From Arachidicoccus terrestris (GTDB lineage: Bacteria > Bacteroidota > Bacteroidia > Chitinophagales > Chitinophagaceae): a DNA stretch of 64,000 nt. The position numbers and the translations under genes were made by a program. Below the pieces are notes generated by a model, which did no database searches, was not told the origin of the DNA, and was given only the letters and a program-made list of their open reading frames with translations. Location: contig NZ_CP083387.1 in the NCBI RefSeq assembly GCF_020042345.1, positions 2,604,001 through 2,668,000 on the forward strand. The letters are read 5' to 3'. Shown here piece by piece: positions 8,693 through 17,036 of the stretch (positions within the stretch are counted from its first letter, which is position 1; every line of letters starts with the position of its first letter).

Positions 8693-10120
8693 ATGATAGT
8701 TTTACTCATTTTAATTCCGGTTGCCGCAGGCATTATTTCCTTTTTTGTAAAAAATGGGAAAGCTGCCCGGACGCTGGCACTAGGCGCTTCTCTTTTGACA
8801 TTTCTGGCTGCCCTGGTACTGGTAATGACTGCAAAAGGAACTATAACGCTGGACCAGCAGTGGCTGCCCCAGATTGGCAGCGACTTCTCGCTCTCTATGG
8901 ACGGAATGGCCAAAATGCTCTGTTTGCTGAATGCGGTAGCATTACCGCTTATCTTATCCTCTACCATCAGAGAGAAATACAGCAATTCAGGTAATTTTTT
9001 TGGCCTACTGCTGCTTACGCAGGCAGGAATGATGGGCGTCTTTTTAGCGGCAGATGTCTTGTTATTCTACTTTTTTTGGGAGTTGGCCTTGATCCCGGTC
9101 TATTTTCTCTGTTCTCAGTACGGTGGGGAGAAGAAGATCCAGGCCACCTTTAAATTTTTTATCTATACATTTCTAGGATCGCTGCTTTTACTGATTGGTA
9201 TTATCTATTTATATCTAAAGACACCAGATCACAGCTTTGCATTGGAAGCCTTTTATAACTTGCATCTGACCACAACGGAACAGAATGTCGGGTTCTGGCT
9301 CTTCTTTATCGCTTTTGCCATTAAAATGCCCGTTTTTCCTTTACACACTTGGCAGCCGGATGCATACGAACAGGCTCCCTCTGCCGGAACTATGGTTCTA
9401 AGCGCGGTTATGGTAAAAATGGGGATATACGCAACCATACGGTATGTATTGCCGATTTTTCCTGAGGCTGCACAACACTTTAATCATATTATTATCATCT
9501 TTGCCGTTATCGGATTGTTATATGCATCCTTTATTGCTATCCGACAGGACGATTTGAAAAGACTGATCGCCTATTCTTCTATTGCGCATATCGGACTTAT
9601 GTGTGCAGCTGTTTTCTCTTTGCAGCAAATAGGTATGGAAGGTGTTATGATTCAAATGTTTAACCATGGAATCAATGTTCTTGGGTTATGGATCGTAGCA
9701 ACTGCCATAGAACAACAAATCGGTACACGGAAGCTTAGTGAAATGGGAGGATTGGCAACCAAAGCGCCGGTACTCGCAATATTGTTCATGATCATGGCAT
9801 TGGCTAACGTCTCTTTACCACTGACCAACTCTTTTATCGGAGAGTTTCTGATGTTTAATGGGCTGTTCCGCTATAATGTCTGGGCCGGTGTATTTGCCTG
9901 TGTCAGTATTATCCTGGTGGCTATCTATACGCTTTGGGCTATGCAGAAAATGTTTTATGGTGAGGTTTCCGATTTTACCAAAAATGCGGTAGAAGCGCCA
10001 AAAAATACACAATATGCACTCGTGATTATCACGATCGTTATTCTTATATTGGGTGTTTATCCAGCTCCGCTATTGGACCTGACTAAAGATACTGTACACG
10101 CAGTAATGAGTATTAAGTAA
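8693..10120 (+). CDS. nuoM: NADH-quinone oxidoreductase subunit M (antiporter-like)
   Basis: NuoM is the middle antiporter-like proton channel of complex I. The protein has 475 residues and about 14 hydrophobic segments. The essential membrane glutamate is Glu130 in FYFFWELALIPVYFL. The block LHTWQPDAYEQAPSAGTMVL, followed by the YSSIAHIGL region, corresponds to the conserved proton-channel core. It lies between nuoL and nuoN in canonical order. Confidence 0.97.
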   Translation: MIVLLILIPVAAGIISFFVKNGKAARTLALGASLLTFLAALVLVMTAKGTITLDQQWLPQIGSDFSLSMDGMAKMLCLLNAVALPLILSSTIREKYSNSGNFFGLLLLTQAGMMGVFLAADVLLFYFFWELALIPVYFLCSQYGGEKKIQATFKFFIYTFLGSLLLLIGIIYLYLKTPDHSFALEAFYNLHLTTTEQNVGFWLFFIAFAIKMPVFPLHTWQPDAYEQAPSAGTMVLSAVMVKMGIYATIRYVLPIFPEAAQHFNHIIIIFAVIGLLYASFIAIRQDDLKRLIAYSSIAHIGLMCAAVFSLQQIGMEGVMIQMFNHGINVLGLWIVATAIEQQIGTRKLSEMGGLATKAPVLAILFMIMALANVSLPLTNSFIGEFLMFNGLFRYNVWAGVFACVSIILVAIYTLWAMQKMFYGEVSDFTKNAVEAPKNTQYALVIITIVILILGVYPAPLLDLTKDTVHAVMSIK

Positions 10121-10203
10121 TTGAAGAGACAAGATATTAAAACAGAATGTAAATAAAGGGGTGTGAACTTGGCATCCCTTCGAATATAAAATTAGTTAGA
10201 ACT

Positions 10204-11631
10204 ATGAACGCAATCATACTGTCGGCAATTTTAGGTGTAGTGATGATGCTTAGCAGTGCTTTTATAAAAAACACAAAAGCCTATAAGAGCATTGCACTGG
10301 TCGGACTTATTATATTGTTGCTGGCCAATATTTGCGAGACATACAGTCATGCCTGGTTGGACATCCCTATGTACGATATGCTGAAGTTCGACCGTTTCGG
10401 CCTTTATTTTAATACTTTGGCCATTGCCTGTACTTTCTTGTTTTGCGCCTTTTCTCAAAAAGAAATTGAAAAAGTAGGGCAGTATATCGGAGAGTATTTT
10501 GCATTGATCTTCTTTGTGCTGTGTGGAATATTTATTCTTTCTGCATACAATAATCTGCTTATGCTCTTTGTCGGTATTGAAATTATGTCTATACCGCTAT
10601 ATATTCTGACGGGTGCCAGAAAGGAGAACCTGAAAAGCAACGAAGCCTCTCTTAAATATTTTTTAATGGGTTCTTTCTCTACGGGGATATTATTGATGGG
10701 GATTGCTCTGGTGTATGGAGGAACGGGCGACTTTGCCCTGACACACCATACTGCGGAGATCAATACTTCGATAGCAGGTGCCGTTAATCAACCCATGTCT
10801 TTCCTGGATGTGGCCGGTATGCTGCTGATCCTCGTGGGTATGTGTTTCAAGGTCTCTGCCGCGCCTTTCCATTTTTGGGCGCCGGATATATATGATGGTT
10901 CTCCCAGTGTTTTCTCTTCCTTTATGGCGACCATAGTAAAGGCAGGTGCTTTTATTGCATTTATTCGCCTGTTTGCATTAAGAGAACAGGAAACCAGCAT
11001 CTTACAGAATGCGATTATAGGTGTTGACTGGAAAATGCTCTTTTCAATTATCATTGTCGCCACCTTGCTCTTTGGTAATATAACGGCGATCTTCCAGCAA
11101 AGTGTCAAACGGATGCTGGCATATTCTTCTATTGCCCAGGCGGGTTTTATGTTGTTTGCCTTATTAAGCCTGAATGAAACCGCTAAAGAAGGATTACTGT
11201 TGTATGTAGTGGCTTATAGCGTTGCAACGATTGGCCTGTTCGGCATTCTGGCTAAAATGAAAGATTATACGCTGGCCGGTTATAATGGGATGGCTAAGTC
11301 GCACCCGACATTGGCATTTGCGAACGCAATCTTTTTATTATCGCTTTCTGGTATCCCCTTGAGTATCGGTTTCTTTGCGAAGTATTACATGCTGATGGCA
11401 GTCATACAAACCGGCGGTTATCTTTGGGTAGCTATTGTTGGGGTAGTGTTTGCCGTAATCAGTGTGTTCTATTATTTCCGGGTAATCTGGTCTATGTATT
11501 TTAAAGAAGGTTCGGTGGAACTAAAGTATCCGGTTACTAAAGGTTTTAAAGTTATGGCCGTTGTGCTGGCGCTGATTATTATCATATTGGGGACCTTCCC
11601 GCAGATTATATTGAATTACTTGTATTTCTAA
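10204..11631 (+). CDS. nuoN: NADH-quinone oxidoreductase subunit N (antiporter-like)
   Basis: NuoN is the antiporter-like proton channel closest to NuoK. The 475-residue protein has about 14 hydrophobic segments. Diagnostic parts are LMLFVGIEIMSIPLYILTG with the conserved glutamate, FHFWAPDIYDGSPSVFSSFM, and the YSSIAQAGFMLF segment. It starts 83 bp after nuoM and is the last gene of the complex I cluster. A strong hairpin begins 28 bp after its stop codon, so the operon seems to end here. Confidence 0.97.
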   Translation: MNAIILSAILGVVMMLSSAFIKNTKAYKSIALVGLIILLLANICETYSHAWLDIPMYDMLKFDRFGLYFNTLAIACTFLFCAFSQKEIEKVGQYIGEYFALIFFVLCGIFILSAYNNLLMLFVGIEIMSIPLYILTGARKENLKSNEASLKYFLMGSFSTGILLMGIALVYGGTGDFALTHHTAEINTSIAGAVNQPMSFLDVAGMLLILVGMCFKVSAAPFHFWAPDIYDGSPSVFSSFMATIVKAGAFIAFIRLFALREQETSILQNAIIGVDWKMLFSIIIVATLLFGNITAIFQQSVKRMLAYSSIAQAGFMLFALLSLNETAKEGLLLYVVAYSVATIGLFGILAKMKDYTLAGYNGMAKSHPTLAFANAIFLLSLSGIPLSIGFFAKYYMLMAVIQTGGYLWVAIVGVVFAVISVFYYFRVIWSMYFKEGSVELKYPVTKGFKVMAVVLALIIIILGTFPQIILNYLYF

Positions 11632-11658
11632 GAGAAAATCAGATCTAAATCATTTACG

Positions 11659-11710
11659 CTGGTCTTTAGATTTTTGTTCCATTCAAAAACCTAAAGACCA
11701 GTTTCTGTTT
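11659..11710 (+). terminator. Hairpin terminator at the end of the nuo operon
   Basis: A perfect 11-bp inverted repeat, CTGGTCTTTAG at 11659-11669 and CTAAAGACCAG at 11691-11701, has a second inner pair (TTTTTG / CAAAAA). A T-rich tract (TTTCTGTTTT) follows. It lies 28 bp after the nuoN stop and before the oppositely oriented DUF2480 gene, so it may act in both directions. Confidence 0.85.
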
Positions 11711-11869
11711 TCCTGCACAGCGCCCTACCAACCTGATTTTCGCCTTTTTCGTGAAGCCCGAAATATACGTACATCCCCACCATAAAGCATTGACGGAAAG
11801 GGTAGCCCGGTCAAGATTGAAAATGTCGCGATGGATGTATTCGGCTGTCCGCGCATCACCGGTTGTCAG

Positions 11870-12382
11870 TTATTTTGTTTTTCTTTTAAAAACAGGAACG
11901 CTGCTACAAGCCTCACCATACATTATACTTTGTGCAAATGGGAGAAGCCGTCTGGTCATCGCGAAATAAACGGCAGCGTTTACATTCATTTTACCACAGC
12001 CCTTGAGAATGATTCTTTTGTCCTGATATTGTTCTGTGTCCAGCTGACCAATTTTCGTTTCAATTAATTTCATGGCCATTTCTTCTGGAGTGCCGATATA
12101 AATGTCGGCTGCAACCGGCGTCAGGTAAGTCGCTAGCAACATATAAGCCCATCTTGGAATAATGGCGTCCGACGAGCAAAATATAGCTACGAATTTATCT
12201 TGATAGGAAGACCAGTTGATTTCTTTGAGCGACTGCCTGAAGGGCTTCTCCTTAAGGAGCATATCCATAAAAAGCCATTGTTTGATATCGACACCTATAA
12301 TCTCTTCCCTCGGATAGAAGTCTTCTAAGTCGATCGTAACTATCCCACTCTCTGCAACTTTATTCACAATGATATCTTCCAT
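11870..12382 (-). CDS. DUF2480 family protein
   Basis: This 170-residue cytoplasmic protein matches the DUF2480 family, which is largely restricted to Bacteroidota and has no established function. Recognisable family segments are GIVTIDLEDFYP near the start, DIKQWLFMDMLLKEKPFR, and SSDAIIPRWAYMLLATYL in the middle. KGCGKMNVNAAVYFAM comes next, and SIMYGEACSSVPVFKRK lies at the C-terminus. There is no signal peptide or membrane segment. It is convergent with the nuo operon and divergent from the peptide transporter gene, with 205 bp between the two start codons. It appears to be a single-gene unit. Confidence 0.88.
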   Translation of the reverse strand: MEDIIVNKVAESGIVTIDLEDFYPREEIIGVDIKQWLFMDMLLKEKPFRQSLKEINWSSYQDKFVAIFCSSDAIIPRWAYMLLATYLTPVAADIYIGTPEEMAMKLIETKIGQLDTEQYQDKRIILKGCGKMNVNAAVYFAMTRRLLPFAQSIMYGEACSSVPVFKRKTK

Positions 12383-12587
12383 ACTTCAAATTTGATACAA
12401 AGTTCCGAAAATTAACGTTAAGACGTGGCCAGATTTGAGTCGTAATGAGCTTTCTAACAAAATTATTGGCGTAAAAACGCCGAAACACCGATTTTCTTCT
12501 GTATTTTGGCGGCCTATAATGTAATAAATGGCTTATTTTTATGGCTCTTTTATAACTAACAAACATTCATTAACATAAAGTAGTATT

Positions 12588-14258
12588 ATGGCAACCGTAC
12601 AACCGGCAAAACTAAAACACCACAAAGGCTTATGGGTGTTATTTGGAACAGAGATGTGGGAACGTTTTGGTTATTACCTGATGGTAGGTATTTTCTTATT
12701 GTATCTCAAAGACCCGATTAGTAATGGCGGGGCGGGTTTTAATCTTAAGATGGCAACGGACCTTGTCGGCTCTTATATTGCTATGGCTTACCTGACCCCT
12801 TTTATCGGGGGGCTGATTGCGGACAGGTATCTGGGATATAGAAAAGCAATCATCTTGGGTGGAGCGCTGTTGGCAGCAGGTTACTTTGTATTAGCGATTC
12901 CTGGAAAGACACCGATGTACATAGCATTGTTACTATTGGTTACCGGCAACGGATTCTTTAAACCGAATATCAGTACCTTACTGGGAAATATTTATAATAA
13001 GGAAGAACTTAAGGCCCGGAAGGATAATGCGTACAATATCTTCTATATGGGGATTAATATTGGTGCTTTTGTCTGCAACTTTGTGGCGGCGTATATGCGT
13101 AATCACTACGGATGGGGTTATGCTTTTATGGCTGCAGGTGTCGGTATGAGTATCGCTCTTATCTGGTTTATTTTCGGCTATAAGACTGTTGCAGAAGGAG
13201 ATGTCAAAAAGCCGGTGCAAAAAGAAGATATGCCGATGAAAAAGATCCTGGGTTACGTATTTTTACCGGCGGCTATTGCCGGTGCTATTGGTTGGAATAT
13301 GCAGGCTATGATCGGACATACTATTTTCGGAACGACTTCTAATGACGCCTTTATGTTTGCCTGCGTGCCTATTATTATATTCTATGTAGGACTCTTTATT
13401 AAAGCCAGCCGGGAAGATAAAAGAGGGCTCGGCGCATTATTTTCCTTCTTCCTGGTCTCTATTGTTTTCTGGGTAATTTATAATCAGAATAGTACAGGAC
13501 TGACAATCTGGGCAGATCAGTATACCAATCGGGAAATGCCAGCCGGCCTGGAGAAGGTGACCAAACCATTTGGTTTCCTGGAACCTGTTACTACTCAGCC
13601 TCACGAAGTCATCAAGTATGATGAATATTTCAGATCTTCACAGGGGCCTGATGGCAGCCTTGCAAAAACGCAAGGGCCGGATACTTATTTTAATAATTTA
13701 CCTCAAAAAGACTGGCCGAAGGACGGGCACCTTAACTTATTATCCACCGAGATATTTCAGTCGATAAATCCATTTTTTATCGTCCTGTTTACACCGATTC
13801 TGGTTTGGCTCTTTGGCCGGCTGGCCCGAAAAAAGAAAGAACCAAGTACACCCAATAAGGTGGGAATGGGCATCTGGTTTGCCGGGATCTCTTCGTTGGT
13901 CATGTATATTGCGATCTCGACAACAGATGTATTCCACAATAAAACGGAGGCCTACTGGATAGTGGCGACTTATGCCATATTTACGATAGGAGAATTGCTG
14001 GTGAGCCCGATCGGACTTTCGTTGGTTTCGAAGTTGTCACCACCCAGAATCACGGCATTGATGATGGGTGCCTGGTTCATCGTCAACGCCATTGCTGGTA
14101 AGTTAGCCGGACTCATGGCTACCTTCTGGGATAGTTTTACGCATAAAGAGAATTATTTCCTGATTTTGGTGATCGCTGCTGCCGTGGCAGGTTTGATCAT
14201 GTTTGTTCTCAGTAAACGAATCTCTGCCGTATTACGGGAAAAGACCGGTAGTAGCTAG
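12588..14258 (+). CDS. POT/PTR family proton-coupled peptide transporter
   Basis: This 556-residue protein is a proton-dependent oligopeptide transporter of the major facilitator superfamily. The signature ExxERFxYY motif is seen at residues 22-30 (EMWERFGYY) and couples proton and peptide movement in this family. GGLIADRYLGYRKAIILGG is the typical loop 2-3 segment, and FYMGINIGAFVCN is a conserved helix. A long hydrophilic stretch of roughly 100 residues in the middle of the second half (about 305-390) separates membrane helices. Extra periplasmic insertions are common in Bacteroidota members. The likely substrates are di- and tripeptides. The gene is monocistronic, followed by a terminator. 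Confidence 0.93.
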   Translation: MATVQPAKLKHHKGLWVLFGTEMWERFGYYLMVGIFLLYLKDPISNGGAGFNLKMATDLVGSYIAMAYLTPFIGGLIADRYLGYRKAIILGGALLAAGYFVLAIPGKTPMYIALLLLVTGNGFFKPNISTLLGNIYNKEELKARKDNAYNIFYMGINIGAFVCNFVAAYMRNHYGWGYAFMAAGVGMSIALIWFIFGYKTVAEGDVKKPVQKEDMPMKKILGYVFLPAAIAGAIGWNMQAMIGHTIFGTTSNDAFMFACVPIIIFYVGLFIKASREDKRGLGALFSFFLVSIVFWVIYNQNSTGLTIWADQYTNREMPAGLEKVTKPFGFLEPVTTQPHEVIKYDEYFRSSQGPDGSLAKTQGPDTYFNNLPQKDWPKDGHLNLLSTEIFQSINPFFIVLFTPILVWLFGRLARKKKEPSTPNKVGMGIWFAGISSLVMYIAISTTDVFHNKTEAYWIVATYAIFTIGELLVSPIGLSLVSKLSPPRITALMMGAWFIVNAIAGKLAGLMATFWDSFTHKENYFLILVIAAAVAGLIMFVLSKRISAVLREKTGSS

Positions 14259-14283
14259 GATATTGAAAGTAACTCGTCAATAG

Positions 14284-14338
14284 AAAACATCTGGAAAGAT
14301 ATTCTGGTTTAAACCGCATATCCTGCCAGATGTTTTTT
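14284..14338 (+). terminator. Terminator after the peptide transporter
   Basis: AAAACATCTGG (14284-14294) pairs with CCAGATGTTTT (14326-14336), followed by T residues. It sits 26 bp after the transporter stop codon and 40 bp before the stop of the convergent AhpD-like gene, so it could serve both. Confidence 0.75.
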
Positions 14339-14377
14339 GTTGCAAAAGCGTTTCTGCACTTAATCGGCCTTCTTGCA

Positions 14378-14821
14378 CTATGCCTTGGTAACAGGTAGCT
14401 GGGTACTGATGGCAATCCTGTTCCAGCTATTGATCGTGACGACCGCCATCATGACTTCTGCTAATTTATGTTCGCCGAGCAAACGTTCTGCTTCGGCATA
14501 GGTGGCATCACTGACGCCTCCCTGAGATATCAAAGTCATTTCCTCTGTAAGGGCCAGGATGGCACGTTCTGTTTCTGTATACAGATCTGCTTCTCTCCAG
14601 GCGTTCAGCAGATATATACGCTGTTCTGTTTCTCCGTGTTTGCGCGCCTCCGTTGTGTGCATATTAATACAAAATGCGCAACCGTTGATTTGGGAAGCGC
14701 GGATCTCGATCAACCCTTTTTCAATGGCTGTCAGTGAAGTGCTTGATAAATACTTTTGTAGTTCAGATACTGCCTGATAAGCCTTTGGAACTTCTTTTAG
14801 AATATTGATTCTTTTTTGCAT
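14378..14821 (-). CDS. Carboxymuconolactone decarboxylase / AhpD-like protein
   Basis: This 147-residue protein has the AhpD-like alpha-helical fold of the carboxymuconolactone decarboxylase family. The redox motif Cys48-x2-Cys51-x3-His55 (CAFCINMH) is intact, which in AhpD-type members supports peroxide or alkyl-hydroperoxide reduction. The N-terminal RINILKEVPKAYQAVSELQKYL and the surrounding KGLIEIRASQINGC are typical. It is encoded downstream of and on the same strand as a Crp/Fnr-family regulator, 74 bp away. This pairing is common and suggests regulation by that protein. The physiological substrate is unknown. Confidence 0.9.
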   Translation of the reverse strand: MQKRINILKEVPKAYQAVSELQKYLSSTSLTAIEKGLIEIRASQINGCAFCINMHTTEARKHGETEQRIYLLNAWREADLYTETERAILALTEEMTLISQGGVSDATYAEAERLLGEHKLAEVMMAVVTINSWNRIAISTQLPVTKA

Positions 14822-14895
14822 AACTGTTTATTTTTAATGAGAACACAAAGTTATCTATGGGTGTGAAAGATCTTCTTAAACTGGTTTAAGAAAAA

Positions 14896-15465
14896 TTATT
14901 TGTTTCGTTTGCGGAGTTCACTGAGATATTCAGGTGTAAATCCTAAAAAAGAGGCCAACATATATTGCGGAACACGTTGCGCAAACTCGGGGTGCTTTTC
15001 AATAAACTCAAAGAAATAAGCCTCTTTGGATTTTTCATACATCATCATAATACGCCGTTGAGCGGCTCCATACGCTCTTTGCAGGTTCAGCCGAAAATAT
15101 CGGTCCATTACAGGAACCATTTTCGTCAAATCAGCCAGCCTTTTACGATCTATCTGGAGCAAGACGCTATCCTCTACGGTTTGTATATTAAACGCTGCGA
15201 TATTTTCTGTATCAAAAGCCAAATAATCTGTCAGCCACCAATTCTCAATGGCAAAATGGGTAATTTGTTCACGACCTTTGTCATCTACAAAGTAAAGCCT
15301 GAGGCAGCCCTTTTCCACAAAAAAAAGGTCATTGCAGGTTTGGCCCTCTTTTAGTAATAATGTTTTTTTTGCCACCTTTTTCCGCGTAAAATAACCCATG
15401 ACTAGTTTAGCCTCATCAGAGGATAATAATAACTGCTGTCGGATATGGGCGATCAATGGTTCCAT
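14896..15465 (-). CDS. Crp/Fnr family transcriptional regulator
   Basis: The 189-residue protein has an N-terminal cyclic-nucleotide-binding-like beta-barrel (about residues 20-120). A C-terminal helix-turn-helix is visible in VPQYMLASFLGFTPEYLSELRK at the extreme end. The length matches the many short Crp-like regulators of Bacteroidota, which usually lack the residues that bind cAMP in E. coli CRP; no FNR-type cysteine cluster is seen. It is likely to control the adjacent AhpD-like gene, which lies immediately downstream. The ligand is not predictable from sequence. Confidence 0.9.
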   Translation of the reverse strand: MEPLIAHIRQQLLLSSDEAKLVMGYFTRKKVAKKTLLLKEGQTCNDLFFVEKGCLRLYFVDDKGREQITHFAIENWWLTDYLAFDTENIAAFNIQTVEDSVLLQIDRKRLADLTKMVPVMDRYFRLNLQRAYGAAQRRIMMMYEKSKEAYFFEFIEKHPEFAQRVPQYMLASFLGFTPEYLSELRKRNK

Positions 15466-15616
15466 GACAATAGGCGGTTTTTTTTAATATGCGTTGTGAA
15501 ATTAACCAAATCTCATGGCAATAATGGCATTTGTCAATTTGTTTTTGTACTGATAGCGTATAACGAAGGGGGATTCTATAGAACTCCTGAATATCTCTGT
15601 TTGAATATGCATTATT

Positions 15617-15633
15617 ACGGGTCACTGACCCGT
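15617..15633. promoter_or_regulatory. 17-bp palindrome upstream of the Crp-like gene
   Basis: ACGGGTCA-C-TGACCCGT is a perfect 8-bp inverted repeat around a single base. It lies 152 bp upstream of the Crp-like gene start and 58 bp after the desaturase stop codon. No T-run follows on either strand and a one-base loop is unsuitable for a terminator, so a protein-binding operator is more likely. The regulator is unknown. Confidence 0.4.
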
Positions 15634-15690
15634 TAGCAAGCTGCCGTACATTGATTATTCAAATTGTTCGCAACAGATACCGCGATGCCA

Positions 15691-16791
15691 TCAGAGTTCG
15701 CCCGTTTTAAAAAGGTTGTTTTCGCGGCCATTATTTTTAAGTAGCCGGTAGTGTGACCGGATTGCCTTGTAAAAGGGATAATTAATATAGGGAAGGTCAT
15801 TGGCTTTTGCATATTTGCGGATGATCTTTGTAATCGCGGGGTAATAGCTATGAGAGAGTCCGGGGAATAGATGATGGGCAATGTGGAGACTAAAGCCTCC
15901 GTAAAGATAATTCACAAGTTTGCTGTCGGTACTGAAATCTTTAGTGACAGATAGCTGATGTCCAAACCAGGTATTATGGATGTGGCCATCTGGGTCAGGT
16001 TCAGGAAATACAGCCTCCTCATCTACATGACTGGATAGTAAGGCAATTGCACCAAAACTGCTGGCTACGACGTGCATTATAAACCAGGCCAGTAGCACCA
16101 CGGGCCAGGGTTGTTCTAATATAATGGCAGGGATGATAAGCGTTATTCCGATGTTAAGCAGTTTAAAGAAAAACAATTTGAAATACTCAATACGAGGGAT
16201 CTTTACCACTCTTTTAAGGTAATTGTCTTCGCGTCCAAAAAAATCTTTGAAGTCCCGGATATACAACCAATTTAGCGTATACATGGGATAAAGAAGCCAC
16301 ATATAGATATGCTGATATTTATGGACAGGAAGCCATCTGGCAGAGGAAGAGATACGGGCCAGGTCGCTTTGCTTAACATCGATATCCCAGTGTGCTATAT
16401 TGGGATAGGGATGATGTAATAGTAAATGACGCTTGCGCCAAATAAAGTTATTACTGCCAAAAAATTCCAGAATATAGCAAAAGTTGCGGTTAGCTCTGGC
16501 AGATCTGAACAATGCATTGTGTGCGGCGTCATGAAACCCGTTCAAAAATACCAGAAACATACTCAGTCCGCAGAGTGCATAAAATAGAAACAATGCCCAG
16601 GTGCGGTCACCAAAAAGCAGAATAAACGTATAACTGAGCAAATAGATCAGCAGGAAAATAAAGGCCTTGACAACACCATATCGTGTTTGGTCTGGTATAT
16701 TTTTTACCAGTTCATGTACCTCTGCCGTTATGGCTTTAAAAATATCATCTTTTGGCGCCTTTTCAAATATAGGTTTGTGCAAAGTTGCCAT
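15691..16791 (-). CDS. Membrane fatty acid desaturase (acyl-CoA/lipid type)
   Basis: This integral membrane non-haem di-iron desaturase introduces a double bond into fatty acyl chains. Three histidine boxes are present, numbered from the chosen start: HDAAH at 87-91, HLLLHH at 122-127, and HIAHH at 303-307. Hydrophobic segments lie at about 40-85 and 208-255. The protein is 366 residues if it starts at ATG 16791 (MATLHKPIFEK), which has an AAGAAG tract just upstream. An upstream ATG at 16893 would add 34 residues of unlikely composition. There is no cytochrome b5 domain. The HIAHH box resembles front-end or linoleoyl-CoA-type desaturases, but the double-bond position cannot be told. It is divergent from mqo. 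Confidence 0.9.
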   Translation of the reverse strand: MATLHKPIFEKAPKDDIFKAITAEVHELVKNIPDQTRYGVVKAFIFLLIYLLSYTFILLFGDRTWALFLFYALCGLSMFLVFLNGFHDAAHNALFRSARANRNFCYILEFFGSNNFIWRKRHLLLHHPYPNIAHWDIDVKQSDLARISSSARWLPVHKYQHIYMWLLYPMYTLNWLYIRDFKDFFGREDNYLKRVVKIPRIEYFKLFFFKLLNIGITLIIPAIILEQPWPVVLLAWFIMHVVASSFGAIALLSSHVDEEAVFPEPDPDGHIHNTWFGHQLSVTKDFSTDSKLVNYLYGGFSLHIAHHLFPGLSHSYYPAITKIIRKYAKANDLPYINYPFYKAIRSHYRLLKNNGRENNLFKTGEL

Positions 16792-16972
16792 ACATATCTT
16801 CTTATAATTAAGTGTTCCTTCTTCAGAAATAACACCTCTTAATGGAATAATGTTTTCAATATTAAAGATACTGAATGTGAATCTACTAAACAAACGTTTA
16901 ATTAATATTTTGTTAATCCGCGTTCAGTTTGTGACCATTACGATAGAATTACGCCAATTTTTTTATTTATTT

Positions 16973-17002
16973 TTTGTAGGTGGTATTTGGATTGTAAATT
17001 TG
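16973..17002 (+). promoter_or_regulatory. Bacteroidota-type promoter of mqo
   Basis: TTTG at 16973-16976 and TAAATTTG at 16995-17002 are separated by 18 bp. They match the phylum's -33 (TTG) and -7 (TAnnTTTG) consensus. Transcription would begin near 17008, giving a leader of about 30 nt before the mqo ATG at 17037. Confidence 0.75.
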
Positions 17003-17036
17003 TACACATCCTGCGATAATATAGAAAAAATTTATA

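Noticed and set aside
11751-12067. Two overlapping plus-strand open frames of 72 and 78 codons.
   Set aside because: They are antisense to the DUF2480 gene or run into it, and neither has a plausible protein composition.
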